From assembly GCA_040509495.1 (NCBI GenBank), contig JBEVKW010000406.1, positions 1 to 64,000 of the forward strand: 64,000 nucleotides of DNA. The letters are read 5' to 3'. Every line of letters begins with the position of its first letter. Position 1 is the first letter of the stretch. The notes below the pieces were generated by a model that was given only the letters and a program-made list of their open reading frames with translations, was not told where the DNA came from and searched no databases. The position numbers and the translations under genes are program-made. Below, one piece after another: positions 8,037 through 18,278 of the stretch. Source of the stretch: Terrimonas_A sp040509495 (lineage in GTDB: Bacteria; Bacteroidota; Bacteroidia; Chitinophagales; Chitinophagaceae).

Positions 8037-8611
8037 GCCGCAAAGATGGCGTTTCCCTGTTAACACATTGTTACCTCAACCTTGATCTGAAACAAATTTT
8101 TAAGAGAAACCGCCCAGGCTGCATTGACCGCATACAGGTATTAAAACCCAACATCCGTAAAGTAGTGAAAGCGTAGATTTGATCCGGCATCGGCGTTATA
8201 CTGGTGGGCTCTTTATGATACAGATACTACAGACGTAACATTAAGATAACCATGAAAACAAACGTGCTATTCGCATCTTCCTGTAGTATTGTGTCCGCTT
8301 TTATTGAACAAACATTCAAGGAATGATTACGCATCACACCTCTGCAACGCGCGCGACGACGCTAAAGAATTTATCGTTTGCAGGACAGCTGGTTGTTTTT
8401 GACAGCTAAGGTCTCAGGTTTTACCGTCATCATACCCACCATCATTATTATCGGTTGCTATTACCCGGTCCGCCACTGAAATTAAAAGGGTATAGTATGT
8501 TTCGTCCAGACTTTTTATTCCGTAAATCTCCTGCCTTGTACGGTTGTACGAGCAGGTCTTTATATCACAAATCAACTCAGGAATTTCAAAACAAAACAAT
8601 CTAACTGTTTT
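8037..8611 (+). promoter_or_regulatory. Long leader/spacer upstream of susC with a hairpin at 8530-8556
   Basis: This 575-base spacer contains no convincing gene. Near its right end a stem of 11 pairs with one bulge (CCTG plus CTTGTAC against GTACGAG plus CAGG, loop GGTT) is followed by TCTTTATATC, about 55 bases before the susC ATG. A transcribed leader hairpin of this kind could attenuate expression or mark a small-RNA target. No TAnnTTTG box with correct spacing was found. Confidence 0.4.
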
Positions 8612-11600
8612 ATGAAAAGAAAGCTTTGTTTAGCTGCATCCTTATGGATCCTGGGGTTGGGTAATGCAATGGCCCATACACCCCCACCATCGGATTTTTA
8701 TTTCCAGGCAAATCAACAACAAAAAGTACGCGGTGTAGTGACGGGTGCAGATGGTGCACCGCTTGCAGGTGCAACGGTTAAAGCCATCACTTCCGGCAAA
8801 ACTGCAATCACCAATGAAAGCGGTGAATTCAGCATCGACGCTGCACAGGGTGAAAAACTTTCCATCTCTTATGTAGGCTTCACACCGGTTGAAGTAGATG
8901 TTACAGGAGAAAATCTCAAAGTAACCATGAAAGAATCCGGCCGCCAGCTGGACGAGGTCGTACTCGTTGGTTATGGCAGCCAGACAAAAAAAGACGTTAC
9001 CGGTGCTTTGACTCAATTAAAAGGAGATAATATCCGGCAGGGCATCAATATCTCGGTTGACAACCTGCTTCAGGGAAAAGTAGCGGGCGTGCGCATTGCA
9101 CAGTCGAGCGGAGAGCCAGGTGCAGGGGTCGACGTATTTATCAGGGGTGTGGGCTCTATCCGCAGCGGTAGTACACCACTCTTCGTTGTCGACGGCGTGC
9201 CACTGAGCAATGACGGAGTGAGCGCATCCGGTGCAAACTTCGGCCTTGGAAATGCGGAAGCAAAAAATCCGTTGAACTTTTTGAACACAAGCGATATCGA
9301 AACGGTAACCGTACTCAAAGATGCATCCGCTGCAGCGATCTATGGTGCTCGCGGCTCAAATGGCGTTGTACTGATCACCACAAAAAGAGGACGCCGTGAA
9401 AGACCAACACTCACCTACGACATGTATGTGGGCACTTCCTCTGTGATCAAAAAACTTGACCTGCTTTCTGCAGATGAATACCGCGCAGCGATCAAAGACC
9501 AGGCGTATGATCATAAATCAAGTACCGACTGGCAGGATGAACTCTATCGCAATGCTTTCTCTCAAAATCATAATGTTACTTTTGCGAAATCTACTGCCAC
9601 CGGCAATTATCTCGCTTCTATCTCCCGCATGACGCAGGACGGTATCGTGAAGAACAGCAGCTTCAAACGTACCACCGCACGTTTGAATGCAGAAGAATCT
9701 TTCTTTGATGATAAACGCCTGACTGTTCGTTTGAACGTAACAGCAAGTGATATCGACGAAACCGGTATACCCAACGGTTCGAACGGCGGTTCTGACGGTC
9801 AGCTGATCACACACATCCTGATGGCAAACCCAACCCGCTCAGTTTTCGCCCCAGATGGTAAATACACCAACTTCAACATGAATGCTCACTACAACCCGGC
9901 TTACCTGCTGAGCATCTATGATGATAAGACAAATACATTCCGTGTTCTGGGTAACCTCGAAGCACGCCTGAAACTGGTCAAAGGTCTTGAATACCGATTC
10001 AACTATGGTGTTGATAAATCAACTTCCGAGCGAAATACAACGATGTTCCCGAACATTACGGACCGCACACCACTGGGCGCCTATTCGCAAAGCAACCTGT
10101 CTTCAATGACCACACTGATCGATAACTATCTTACTTACAAACTCGGATTGGATAAACACCAGTTTGAAGTACTGGGAGGTATCTCTTATCAGAAGTTTGA
10201 ATTTTCGGGCACTACTTTCGGCGTGGAAAAGATCGCAGACCGGGCAACAGGTGTTGCTCCGGAATATAATCCCGGCTACTCAGGAACACCACTTGTTCCC
10301 GGCGGATATGCCCAGGAGAATGAACTGCAATCCTTCTTTGGAAGGATCAACTACAACTTCGACAACAAATATCTCTTTACCACCTCACTCCGTGCTGACG
10401 GTTCCACACGCTTCGGAGAAGATAATAAGTACGGTTACTTTCCATCATTTGCATTGGGTTGGGTAGTATCCCGTGAAGACTTTATGGCTGGTGCATCCGC
10501 GATCAAAGAGCTGAAGTTGCGGGCAAGCTGGGGCCAGACAGGTAACCAGGAAGTCCCGAACAAGATCACACAGGCCAGCTATTCACTCGCTTCTTCAGCT
10601 GGATATTACCTGAACAGTGATCTGATGCTGGTAAATGGTATTCTTGTTAACCGTACTGCCAACCCTAAACTGAAATGGGAAGTGGTGGAACAGTATAATA
10701 TTGGTGCCGACTTCGATCTTTGGGGAAGCAAACTGTACGGCTCGATAGAGTACTACAATAAAACCACGAAAGATCCTATCCTGAATATACCTTCTGAGCC
10801 ACTTAGCCCTACTACTACAGTTTGGAAAAACGTTGATGCAACGATCATTAACAAAGGCTTTGAAGTTACACTCGGTTCCCGTCTTGTTCATACAAAGAAC
10901 CTGACCTGGTCAGTAGACGTAAATGGAGCAACCGTTAACAATACGATCAAAGACCTTCCTGTTTCTGAACTATACTCAGGTAGTGTTTCAGGCCCCGGTC
11001 TTTCTGGTGTGAACGCAAACATTTACAAAAACGGATACGAGGCAGGGTCATTCTTTATGCTGAAGCATCTCGGTTTTGACGAGAACGGTAAAGACATTTT
11101 TGAAGACAGAACGAAAGACGGTTCTATCAATACTGACGACCGTCAGATCTTTGAAGGTGCTATCCCTAACTTTACTTTCGGTTTGAATACGCAGTTGCGT
11201 TATAAACAGTTTGACCTCTCTGCTTCTTTTATCGGTCAAACAGGTGGCTACCTCGTTAACAACACGGCACTGAACCTGAACATCAACAACCTTGCCTCTG
11301 ACCGTAACGTGTTGAGGAAGTTCTACGAAGCAGGCGCCAATACCAGCAACGGCGTTGTACTGTCTTCTCTTTACCTGGAAAAATCAGATTTCCTTCGCAT
11401 GAACAACCTGCGCCTCGGTTATACGATCAAGACAGGCAAAATGCCATGGCTGCAATCCATGAATATCTACGTTAGTGCACAGAACCTGCTGACGATCTCC
11501 GGCTATTCCGGTTACGATCCGCTGGTAAATACAACCAAGAACGTTGGCGGTAACCAATCGCTGGGTATCGACTACACCACGTATCCTGCAGCGAAAACAC

Positions 11601-11629
11601 TGATCCTTGGCGCAACTGTTAACTTTTAA
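8612..11629 (+). CDS. SusC/RagA-type TonB-dependent receptor, 1005 aa
   Basis: Outer-membrane importer that works with a SusD lipoprotein to take up oligosaccharides or peptides, powered by TonB. The order is signal peptide (1-22), a carboxypeptidase-D-like beta-sandwich (about 38-115, VRGVVTGADGAPLAGATVKA), a TonB-box-like region with the SusC hallmark LDEVVLVGYG (about 118-127), a plug with GVRIAQSSGEPGAGVDVFIRG and AAAIYGARGSNGVVLITT, and a long beta-barrel ending in Phe (ATVNF). Length is normal for the family. The susD gene follows after 12 bases. No sigma/anti-sigma pair or glycoside hydrolase adjoins it, so the substrate cannot be guessed. Confidence 0.95.
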   Translation: MKRKLCLAASLWILGLGNAMAHTPPPSDFYFQANQQQKVRGVVTGADGAPLAGATVKAITSGKTAITNESGEFSIDAAQGEKLSISYVGFTPVEVDVTGENLKVTMKESGRQLDEVVLVGYGSQTKKDVTGALTQLKGDNIRQGINISVDNLLQGKVAGVRIAQSSGEPGAGVDVFIRGVGSIRSGSTPLFVVDGVPLSNDGVSASGANFGLGNAEAKNPLNFLNTSDIETVTVLKDASAAAIYGARGSNGVVLITTKRGRRERPTLTYDMYVGTSSVIKKLDLLSADEYRAAIKDQAYDHKSSTDWQDELYRNAFSQNHNVTFAKSTATGNYLASISRMTQDGIVKNSSFKRTTARLNAEESFFDDKRLTVRLNVTASDIDETGIPNGSNGGSDGQLITHILMANPTRSVFAPDGKYTNFNMNAHYNPAYLLSIYDDKTNTFRVLGNLEARLKLVKGLEYRFNYGVDKSTSERNTTMFPNITDRTPLGAYSQSNLSSMTTLIDNYLTYKLGLDKHQFEVLGGISYQKFEFSGTTFGVEKIADRATGVAPEYNPGYSGTPLVPGGYAQENELQSFFGRINYNFDNKYLFTTSLRADGSTRFGEDNKYGYFPSFALGWVVSREDFMAGASAIKELKLRASWGQTGNQEVPNKITQASYSLASSAGYYLNSDLMLVNGILVNRTANPKLKWEVVEQYNIGADFDLWGSKLYGSIEYYNKTTKDPILNIPSEPLSPTTTVWKNVDATIINKGFEVTLGSRLVHTKNLTWSVDVNGATVNNTIKDLPVSELYSGSVSGPGLSGVNANIYKNGYEAGSFFMLKHLGFDENGKDIFEDRTKDGSINTDDRQIFEGAIPNFTFGLNTQLRYKQFDLSASFIGQTGGYLVNNTALNLNINNLASDRNVLRKFYEAGANTSNGVVLSSLYLEKSDFLRMNNLRLGYTIKTGKMPWLQSMNIYVSAQNLLTISGYSGYDPLVNTTKNVGGNQSLGIDYTTYPAAKTLILGATVNF

Positions 11630-11641
11630 ATCAATCGGGAA

Positions 11642-13393
11642 ATGAAAACAACCATAGCTAGAATATCCACTATATTACTTGCAGTCGCTGTTATTACAGG
11701 CTGTAGCAAATTAAAAGAAGAGGTCATTGATGAAGTACTTGGTTCCGGCAGTGCGACGCCAGAGAACGCGATCGCAGCTGCATACGGAAATCTTGGTGAC
11801 GGAACATTCGTAGATCATGGAAGCGTATTCGCTTTGCAGGAATACTCAACAGACGAAGCGTTACTGCCGACACGTGGTAGCGATTGGGGTGATGGCGGCA
11901 AATGGCGGGCAATGCATGAATTCACCTGGGGGGCAGACAATGCAGTCGTTACCACCACCTGGGACCAGCTTAATAATGGCATCATCAAATCGCTGACGGC
12001 GATCACGAACATCAGCGCTGCTGATGTTCCGAACAAAGCGCTGCTGCTTGCGGAAGCAAAAGGCCTGCTTGCGTTCTACACATTCCATACACTGGATATG
12101 TTTGGCCAGGCACCTTACCGCGATCCGCTGAATTTAAGTGCACCACTGGTGATCCGCAAAGCGGATGTTGCGATCGACGAACTGATCACCGAAGTAGAAT
12201 CACTGATCCCAAACCTGGCGAACCTCGGTGAGCAATCAACACACAATGGACGCTTCACCAAACAGACAGCCTATGCACTACTGGCTGATATGTACCTGAA
12301 CCGTGCGGTGTTTAAAAACCGTTATGGCGCTACATTCAATTTCAATGAAGCAGCTGTGGGCGGCTCCGGTACAGACATGGACAAAGTGATCCAGTATTCT
12401 TCAGAAGTGATCAACAATCCAAAGTTCAAACTGCAAAGCAATTATTTCAAGAATTTTGACATCGATAATGCAGGCGGTTCTGAATTGGTATTCGTAGTGG
12501 TACAAAAGATCAACACGCTGCGTAACAGCGACAATGATTTCGCTTATATGCCAGTAGAGAGAAATCAGAAACCATCGCCTGCAAACCGTGGCACAAATGC
12601 AAGCTGCATCACTCCGGAATTTTATCACACCTGGGATGGCAATCATGATGACCCGCGTTTCCATCGCAATTACCAGTATGCCGATGGTACCTGGTTTATG
12701 AACAACGGAACAGATGTGAGCGTACCAGCCACCAGCATTGTACCGAATAGTACAAATCTTCCGTGGTTCCATTTTAACCGGGGTATTCTGGCTGGTCAGC
12801 AATATGGCCCGATCCTGTTATCGAACGGTACATTTGAAATGGTTGGCGGCCGCATCAAAGTATCCAAACTTTTCTGCGAAAAGAATACAACGCTCGCAAT
12901 GGATTTTACCCCGGAGCTGAACTTCGATAATCCGTCACAGGCTGTATTCACACAGGCGCAGATAAACCGCGGAGCAAGAGTGTTCAAATACGAGTTCGAT
13001 CCGGAGCGTGATAACTCAAGCAGCAATGTAGATATCCCTTTATACCGCCTCGGTGGTTTGTACTGCATGCGCGCTGAAGCCTATTTCAGAAAAACGCAGA
13101 CAGCACAGGCTTTGGCAGATATCAATATGCTGCGTACAAGCAGAACGCGTGAGTCGCTGTATGGAAACGCACCGGGTACGGCGCTGCTGACATTGACAGA
13201 AACTTCATTGTATAACGAGATCGGGTTTGAAATGTACTGGGAAATGAACCGCAGAAAACAGATGATCCGTTTCAATAAGTTTGATGCAGCCGGCACAGCA
13301 AAACCGGTATCACAGCCATTCCGCAGGATCTTCCCGATCCCGCAATCCACAATGGATGCATCGAAAGCCTATACGCAGAATGACAAGTATTAA
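11642..13393 (+). CDS. SusD/RagB-type nutrient-binding lipoprotein, 583 aa
   Basis: Lid lipoprotein that pairs with the SusC barrel. A signal peptide with lipobox VITGC (Cys21) is followed by the usual TPR-like helical scaffold: ATPENAIAAAYGNLGDG, then TTWDQLNNGIIKSLTAI, LLAEAKGLLAFYTFHTLDMFGQAPYRDP (about 135-160) and the C-terminal RagB region ending YWEMNRRKQMIRFNKFD and FRRIFPIPQSTMD (about 530-575). These are strong family hallmarks. It starts 12 bases after susC and a long hairpin follows the stop, so this is a two-gene unit. Confidence 0.95.
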   Translation: MKTTIARISTILLAVAVITGCSKLKEEVIDEVLGSGSATPENAIAAAYGNLGDGTFVDHGSVFALQEYSTDEALLPTRGSDWGDGGKWRAMHEFTWGADNAVVTTTWDQLNNGIIKSLTAITNISAADVPNKALLLAEAKGLLAFYTFHTLDMFGQAPYRDPLNLSAPLVIRKADVAIDELITEVESLIPNLANLGEQSTHNGRFTKQTAYALLADMYLNRAVFKNRYGATFNFNEAAVGGSGTDMDKVIQYSSEVINNPKFKLQSNYFKNFDIDNAGGSELVFVVVQKINTLRNSDNDFAYMPVERNQKPSPANRGTNASCITPEFYHTWDGNHDDPRFHRNYQYADGTWFMNNGTDVSVPATSIVPNSTNLPWFHFNRGILAGQQYGPILLSNGTFEMVGGRIKVSKLFCEKNTTLAMDFTPELNFDNPSQAVFTQAQINRGARVFKYEFDPERDNSSSNVDIPLYRLGGLYCMRAEAYFRKTQTAQALADINMLRTSRTRESLYGNAPGTALLTLTETSLYNEIGFEMYWEMNRRKQMIRFNKFDAAGTAKPVSQPFRRIFPIPQSTMDASKAYTQNDKY

Positions 13394-13413
13394 GCACAGT
13401 TAAATTGGTTTGT

Positions 13414-13451
13414 AAGCAGAACGCCACCGGAAATCCGGTGGCGTTCTGCTT
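13414..13451 (+). terminator. Strong hairpin after susCD
   Basis: A perfect 17-pair stem (arm AAGCAGAACGCCACCGG) with loop AAAT starts 21 bases after the susD stop. There is no T-run, so it may stabilise the 3' end or act as a factor-assisted terminator. Confidence 0.6.
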
Positions 13452-13622
13452 AGGGGGCAGATCATCAGGGGGCACATTTGTCTCAAAAAATTTCAAAAAA
13501 ATACTTGCGTCCATTGCAACATTTTTTCCCGGCCTGCGTCAAACCCGCCATATACCACACAAGCCGGCCGGATTCTCCGGGCAGCGCACTGTCATGCATT
13601 TTTTAATTTCTAAAACTTTGAT

Positions 13623-14471
13623 ATGAACAAATTTATGGCAGCCCTGTCTTGCACATCCGCTCTGCTCTTTTCTTCAGAAATTTTTTGCCAGTACAGCTGT
13701 GAAGCCAGATTACACGGCTATGATGGAGACCGCAGCACTTCAACAGCATATACACTTCAATTAAGATCAGCGGGCGGCGGTGAACTCTATTATTTCGGAG
13801 CGAGGCATCTTACAGAAGCAGCGGATCCCCAGTTTTCCGGGATAAAAAAAGCCTGGAAAGATCTTCAGCCAACAATAGCCTTTTTTGAGGGTCCAGACCG
13901 GGGAATCGCAGAATCAGATACCGCTACCATCAAAAAGCTTGGCGAATCCGGCTATGTACGTTTTCTCGCGAAGGGTTCCGGCGTTAAAACCATGAGCCTT
14001 GAACCTCCACCGGTCGAACTTTTCAAATACCTGGTCAGTCAACAGGACCAGCGGAAAGTAGAACTGTATTTCCTTCTTGGCGAAGCCATGCGATTAAGAA
14101 CGCGCAAAGAATATACACGTGACCAGATCGAAGGGGAGTTGACCGTTATGATCGGAAAAATGCAGGCTTTGACAGGTCATTCGTCATTGATCCGTACGAT
14201 CTCCGACCTTGATAGCTCATTCAGGCTTTACTGGAAAGAAGAGCTTCACTGGTGGCAGGCTCCGCAATCCTGGTTTGATCCGGCGAAAACTTCCAAAGAA
14301 ACGGGAGGTCTTTTTACAAATGATATCAACAAGCTATCATCGTCTTTCCGCAACGTCTATATGTTCCAGCAACTGGCGGCTTACACAAATAAAGGCGAAA
14401 GAGTATTTGCGGTGGTTGGAAGAGATCATGTGACCGCACAAGGTGATGCATTGAGATGCGCGATCCGCTAG
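13623..14471 (+). CDS. Secreted TraB/GumN-like protein, 282 aa
   Basis: A signal peptide is evident (about 1-23, to FCQ). The following pattern resembles the TraB/PrgY/GumN (TIKI-like) fold: an early histidine motif LYYFGARHL (near 57-65), a conserved acidic turn FFEGPD (near 86-91), and a late motif FAVVGRDHV (near 266-274). Members of this superfamily are proposed metalloproteases or esterase-like enzymes. ATG 13623 lies only three bases after a TAAAACTTTG stretch that resembles a -7 box, so translation may really begin at Met5 (13635). It runs convergent with the next gene. Confidence 0.55.
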   Translation: MNKFMAALSCTSALLFSSEIFCQYSCEARLHGYDGDRSTSTAYTLQLRSAGGGELYYFGARHLTEAADPQFSGIKKAWKDLQPTIAFFEGPDRGIAESDTATIKKLGESGYVRFLAKGSGVKTMSLEPPPVELFKYLVSQQDQRKVELYFLLGEAMRLRTRKEYTRDQIEGELTVMIGKMQALTGHSSLIRTISDLDSSFRLYWKEELHWWQAPQSWFDPAKTSKETGGLFTNDINKLSSSFRNVYMFQQLAAYTNKGERVFAVVGRDHVTAQGDALRCAIR

Positions 14472-14485
14472 GTAGATCTGAAACC

Positions 14486-14513
14486 GGAAGCGGCTGACGA
14501 TACAGTCGCTTCC
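14486..14513. terminator. Possible hairpin between convergent genes
   Basis: GGAAGCG and CGCTTCC arms flank a 14-base loop between the two convergent stop codons. There is no T-run, so it is a weak candidate. Confidence 0.3.
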
Positions 14514-14543
14514 TGTTATAAAGACAATGTATCCGGGTTTTAC

Positions 14544-15926
14544 TTACCTGTGCCGCACCAATGACAAGACCGTTCCCTGGCGATCGATCAACATCAGGAT
14601 CCGGCCGCCTTTCACCGCTTCGAAATAACAGCTGTATTTTTCTGCGGCTCCTTCAAAACGGTTCTTTAATTCCATCTCCCAGTTATTCACACTAAAATCC
14701 CCTTTATATATTTGCCGCGAGAACTTTTGGTTACCTACAACACCTGACGCCCCTGCATGATCGCTCTCATATTTTCCTGTATTGAAGAAGGTGAACTCAT
14801 TCGAAATGGATGTTGCCGTTGCTCCGGCAAATCCGCCACTATTTACATAGTAATATGAAAGTGATGCATAATCACTGGCGGACCATTTACCGGTAAGATC
14901 GGCAGCTGCCACTGCAAACCGGTTACGGTTTTGCATGTTCGACAATTTATCCCAGCCGAATTCATCGTTGTGATAAGCTCCAAACTCCTCTTCAAAAGCG
15001 CGCTTGTCTGGTGTCACAAATTCAATATACCGGCCATTCCCTTTTGAATAATGTTTTTTAAATAAAACGATATGGACATTCTTCCCGGTTGCTTTCTCCG
15101 TTGCATCCGCTTCGGCGAAGGCGATCGACTCAAAGCTCTGGATAGGCTTCAATTCATAATTCCGGATATTGTTGTAGCGGGGAGCGACAAGAAGATTCCA
15201 TGCATTTTGCAATCCTTCTTTCAAAACGGAATGATAAGCGTCCGCTTCTTTATTGGGGTAATGTACCAATACGCGGATATTCGCTTTGCTCACAGCCGCC
15301 CAATTTTCCGCCGCACTCGTGATCCATTGATCATCCCAGTTGGTAGTTTCAAACTGGTATTTACCGGAACCTGTTACTATTGCTGCCTTCACAGGAGGAT
15401 CATTTACCGGGGTCCTGATCTGATTGACGGTTGTTGCTGATGGCTTTCTCAAACTAACAGAATTATTAACCTGCGCTATCACATTCAGAAACTTTGCCGT
15501 ATTTGTTTTACCGATGATGCTGACGCGGTTGTTAAACCCTGTAATCACCTGGTGACGGATGAACATATCCAAACCGTCGAACACAGCTTTTCCATCAGCA
15601 ACGACTGCGTTCCATTGACCGTTTCTCTTCACCGGTGATCTCTTCGGACCCGCCTTGATGGAGAGATCCTTTGCAGTCAGGTCATTCCACTCAGCACTAA
15701 AGTCTGCATCGATATTGCCGGCTGAAGCGGTCGCTTTGTAGATAATGATCTGGCACCAGTTGTGCTGACCATTAATATGCGTAAAGGTAACAAAGCTGTT
15801 CTGCTCAGCTTTTGTCCAGCTGCCCACTGCAGGAAGTGTGTAATCAACCATGTCATAAGTCCCCTTTTGCGAATAGGATGGCAGTGTTGTCAGCACATAA
15901 AGCAATACGAAGAATGTATTTGTCAT
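14544..15926 (-). CDS. Secreted protein of unknown function, 460 aa
   Basis: Start chosen at ATG 15926, which begins a signal peptide (MTNTFFVLLYVLTTLPSYSQ); a longer frame to 15962 adds 12 residues of no signal character. Two parts can be seen. Residues about 22-160 look like a beta-rich domain (YTLPAVGSWTKAEQNSFVTFTHI). A variable middle leads to a C-terminal beta-barrel-like region (about 340-460) with LTGKWSASDYASLSYYYVNSGG and EFTFFNTGKYESDHAG, typical of lipocalin-like domains of Bacteroidota secreted proteins. The neighbour on the same strand is another large secreted protein. No catalytic motif seen. Confidence 0.6.
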   Translation of the reverse strand: MTNTFFVLLYVLTTLPSYSQKGTYDMVDYTLPAVGSWTKAEQNSFVTFTHINGQHNWCQIIIYKATASAGNIDADFSAEWNDLTAKDLSIKAGPKRSPVKRNGQWNAVVADGKAVFDGLDMFIRHQVITGFNNRVSIIGKTNTAKFLNVIAQVNNSVSLRKPSATTVNQIRTPVNDPPVKAAIVTGSGKYQFETTNWDDQWITSAAENWAAVSKANIRVLVHYPNKEADAYHSVLKEGLQNAWNLLVAPRYNNIRNYELKPIQSFESIAFAEADATEKATGKNVHIVLFKKHYSKGNGRYIEFVTPDKRAFEEEFGAYHNDEFGWDKLSNMQNRNRFAVAAADLTGKWSASDYASLSYYYVNSGGFAGATATSISNEFTFFNTGKYESDHAGASGVVGNQKFSRQIYKGDFSVNNWEMELKNRFEGAAEKYSCYFEAVKGGRILMLIDRQGTVLSLVRHR

Positions 15927-16002
15927 GGTTAAATGCTTCACCAGTATAGCTGTTTTTATCACGTTAAATTTTATGTTCTACTATTCGATAATACTTAAAA
16001 AA

Positions 16003-18156
16003 TCACCATTCGCTTAACACTGTCCCTTGCATGATCCCGGTACCTGTTACCGAACCACGGCCGCTGATCAGGCTCACTTTATCCTGTACGCCGATCGTTA
16101 CTTTCTGGCCAAGTGCGCCTGCGGTCATTTCCGCCGTACCTATCATATTTACGTCGCCGATTCCTTTAGGTCCTACCTCCACTTCGATCTCCGTCGTTAC
16201 GGTTCCATCCACTTTCACCGGCCCTACGTTTCCGCCGGCAGAAGTTTCGATTCCCCCGCCTACTGTTCCTCCCCAGTCTTTCACCTTGTTGTTTTCATCC
16301 AGATCAATGGTGAAGTTTCCTCCAACAAAAGCTTCAACACTTAGCGGGCCTGAATCCGCCCCTATACTAAGGCGTGGCTTTACCTTCACTGTAGCGCCGA
16401 TGTATTTTTCTCCGAGCTCTTTTGTTGTATAAGAGTGTGTACCGAAAAAATAAGTGGTATTGGTGCGGCTGCAACTGATCTCCTGAACGGCGATGCCGTA
16501 GTTGATCGTTGCTTTATAGTTACAGGCCACCTCATCAAAATCTGCCAGCTTTCCAGGTTTACCATCTTCTTTATCCACGCAATCCTTGAACTGTCCTTTA
16601 TAATGCCACAAATTAACAGGTTGCAGCTCGCGCAATTTCTGCATCCAGCCAAGTTGAAAATTAAGCACGATCAATCTGAATTCAGTAGGGCTGGTGCTGG
16701 TATATTGGGACCAATAGGCCATGTCATTGTAAAAATGACGATAAAGGGGTAGCGTCTCTTCGTCATATTTCTTCTTGCGTTCGTTCGATGCTTTGATCAG
16801 TCCGTTGACCGCGTCCCTGCGTTGCGAACAACTCGCTTCCGGCGGAGCCGGCTTATATCTTTTTTCTATTGCATCCAGATCGCTGCGAAATGCAACAAAC
16901 CGGTCTGTTTCCTTCTTAAATTTCTGTTCGTAGAAAGATTTGCACTCTGCCAGGTTGATGGTGGCTTTTTTCAAAAATGGCGGCTGCGACAATGTATACG
17001 CACCACCCTGATCTATGGTCGACATAACGTCTTTCGCCATCGAAGCAGCAGATGCTGCGTATTGAACTCCGACCTCATTGATCTCTTTTCGGATCTGCAT
17101 GATCTTATCATCGCAAGCCTTATTAAACTCCTCCCAGGCTGGGCCAAGTATATCCATTTGAGCAACGGATGTCGGATAATCAGGACGTCGCGTATTCAGC
17201 AACCCCAGAGGATCGGCGCTGGCTTTGATAGGGATCCGCAGGTCTTTACGCGTCAGCTTGTGACCAAGCTTGCTCAACTTTTCTTCTTTCTCCTTTGTAT
17301 AAGAATGACGGATGGATTTCTTTACCGCTTCTATCGCTTTTGTCGTATTGCCACGGCTTTCCTCGATAGAGGCTTTCGTAAGATTTGCCTGCGGATGATA
17401 CGGGTAGATCGCGAGAGCGCTATCCAGGTATTTCTCTGCTTTTGCGATCTCACCCAGGCCAAACCATGCCTGTCCAAGATTATTGAGTACCGTGGTGTTT
17501 TTCCGGTATTTAACACTTAGGATCTGCAGGATCGGAATAGCGAGGTGCTCACCGCCCTGCATGGTCAGTGCAGCGCTATAGCTGCTGAGATTATCAGCAT
17601 CGCTTGCATCTTCGGCACAAATTTTTCCCAACAGATAGAGCGAGATCTCAGGCTGACCACTCATCCAAAGAGCGGTTGCCATACTTCCGGCCTGGCGGGT
17701 TGATCCGGCTTTAGCCTGGATCTCTTTAAAGATGTTATTCGCTGCGGCAGCTGTTTTACTGTCCATCTGCCCGGTCATCTTCTTTTGTATCGCGGCAATA
17801 TAGGCGGGTAATTTTGCGGCCGTTACATTTTTAGGTATTGCAGCTATCCTGGCATTATCCTTTTTCGGTACTATCCGGTTGTCGTCTTCAAACGCTTCGG
17901 CCCATTGCTTATCAGTAGCCTTCGGCACTTTTACATTTTTCAGATCGGGCATCTTAATGCCCATACTATCCATCATTTTCCGGTCTTCATCACTCATTTC
18001 TTTCATCATTTCATCCATCATTCCCTGCATCTCCTTGAGGGTCGCATCCATGTCTTTTTGTGTAGGTGCTTTTTCTTTTGGCTTTGTCTTAGGTTTTGTT
18101 TGGGAAAAAGCGACTACTGAGATCAACAGTAAAAGAGGGGCAAAAGCGATTTTCAT
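16003..18156 (-). CDS. Secreted TPR protein with Met-rich N-terminus, 717 aa
   Basis: ATG 18156 starts a signal peptide (MKIAFAPLLLLISVVAFSQ); the upstream in-frame ATG at 18213 lies beyond a good -7 box (18180-18187), supporting the shorter start. After a Lys/Pro linker, residues 36-69 contain eleven Met among Asp, Glu and Lys. TPR-like helices follow (about 180-300: NNLGQAWFGLGEIAKAEKYL, ALAIYPYHPQANLTKASIEE). The C-terminal third is Gly/Val-rich and beta-like (about 580-717) without clear family. Possibly an exported scaffold or stress protein; function unknown. Confidence 0.65.
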   Translation of the reverse strand: MKIAFAPLLLLISVVAFSQTKPKTKPKEKAPTQKDMDATLKEMQGMMDEMMKEMSDEDRKMMDSMGIKMPDLKNVKVPKATDKQWAEAFEDDNRIVPKKDNARIAAIPKNVTAAKLPAYIAAIQKKMTGQMDSKTAAAANNIFKEIQAKAGSTRQAGSMATALWMSGQPEISLYLLGKICAEDASDADNLSSYSAALTMQGGEHLAIPILQILSVKYRKNTTVLNNLGQAWFGLGEIAKAEKYLDSALAIYPYHPQANLTKASIEESRGNTTKAIEAVKKSIRHSYTKEKEEKLSKLGHKLTRKDLRIPIKASADPLGLLNTRRPDYPTSVAQMDILGPAWEEFNKACDDKIMQIRKEINEVGVQYAASAASMAKDVMSTIDQGGAYTLSQPPFLKKATINLAECKSFYEQKFKKETDRFVAFRSDLDAIEKRYKPAPPEASCSQRRDAVNGLIKASNERKKKYDEETLPLYRHFYNDMAYWSQYTSTSPTEFRLIVLNFQLGWMQKLRELQPVNLWHYKGQFKDCVDKEDGKPGKLADFDEVACNYKATINYGIAVQEISCSRTNTTYFFGTHSYTTKELGEKYIGATVKVKPRLSIGADSGPLSVEAFVGGNFTIDLDENNKVKDWGGTVGGGIETSAGGNVGPVKVDGTVTTEIEVEVGPKGIGDVNMIGTAEMTAGALGQKVTIGVQDKVSLISGRGSVTGTGIMQGTVLSEW

Positions 18157-18179
18157 GATGTGGTTTTTAATTCCGTCTT

Positions 18180-18187
18180 CAAAAGTA
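18180..18187 (-). promoter_or_regulatory. -7 box for the secreted TPR gene
   Basis: The minus strand reads TACTTTTG, matching TAnnTTTG, 23 bases upstream of ATG 18156. No TTG is seen at the usual -33 distance. Confidence 0.45.
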
Positions 18188-18278
18188 AAAATTCCCGGAG
18201 CCGTACCTATCACCTGAAAGCGGTATTCGCCCCATTTTCAGTATCCCCTCAAGACGGTACCATTTTCTGCCGAAATCG

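Noticed and set aside
8642..11239. Several minus-strand open frames opposite susC
   Set aside because: They lie wholly inside a clear SusC receptor and have biased, motif-free translations.
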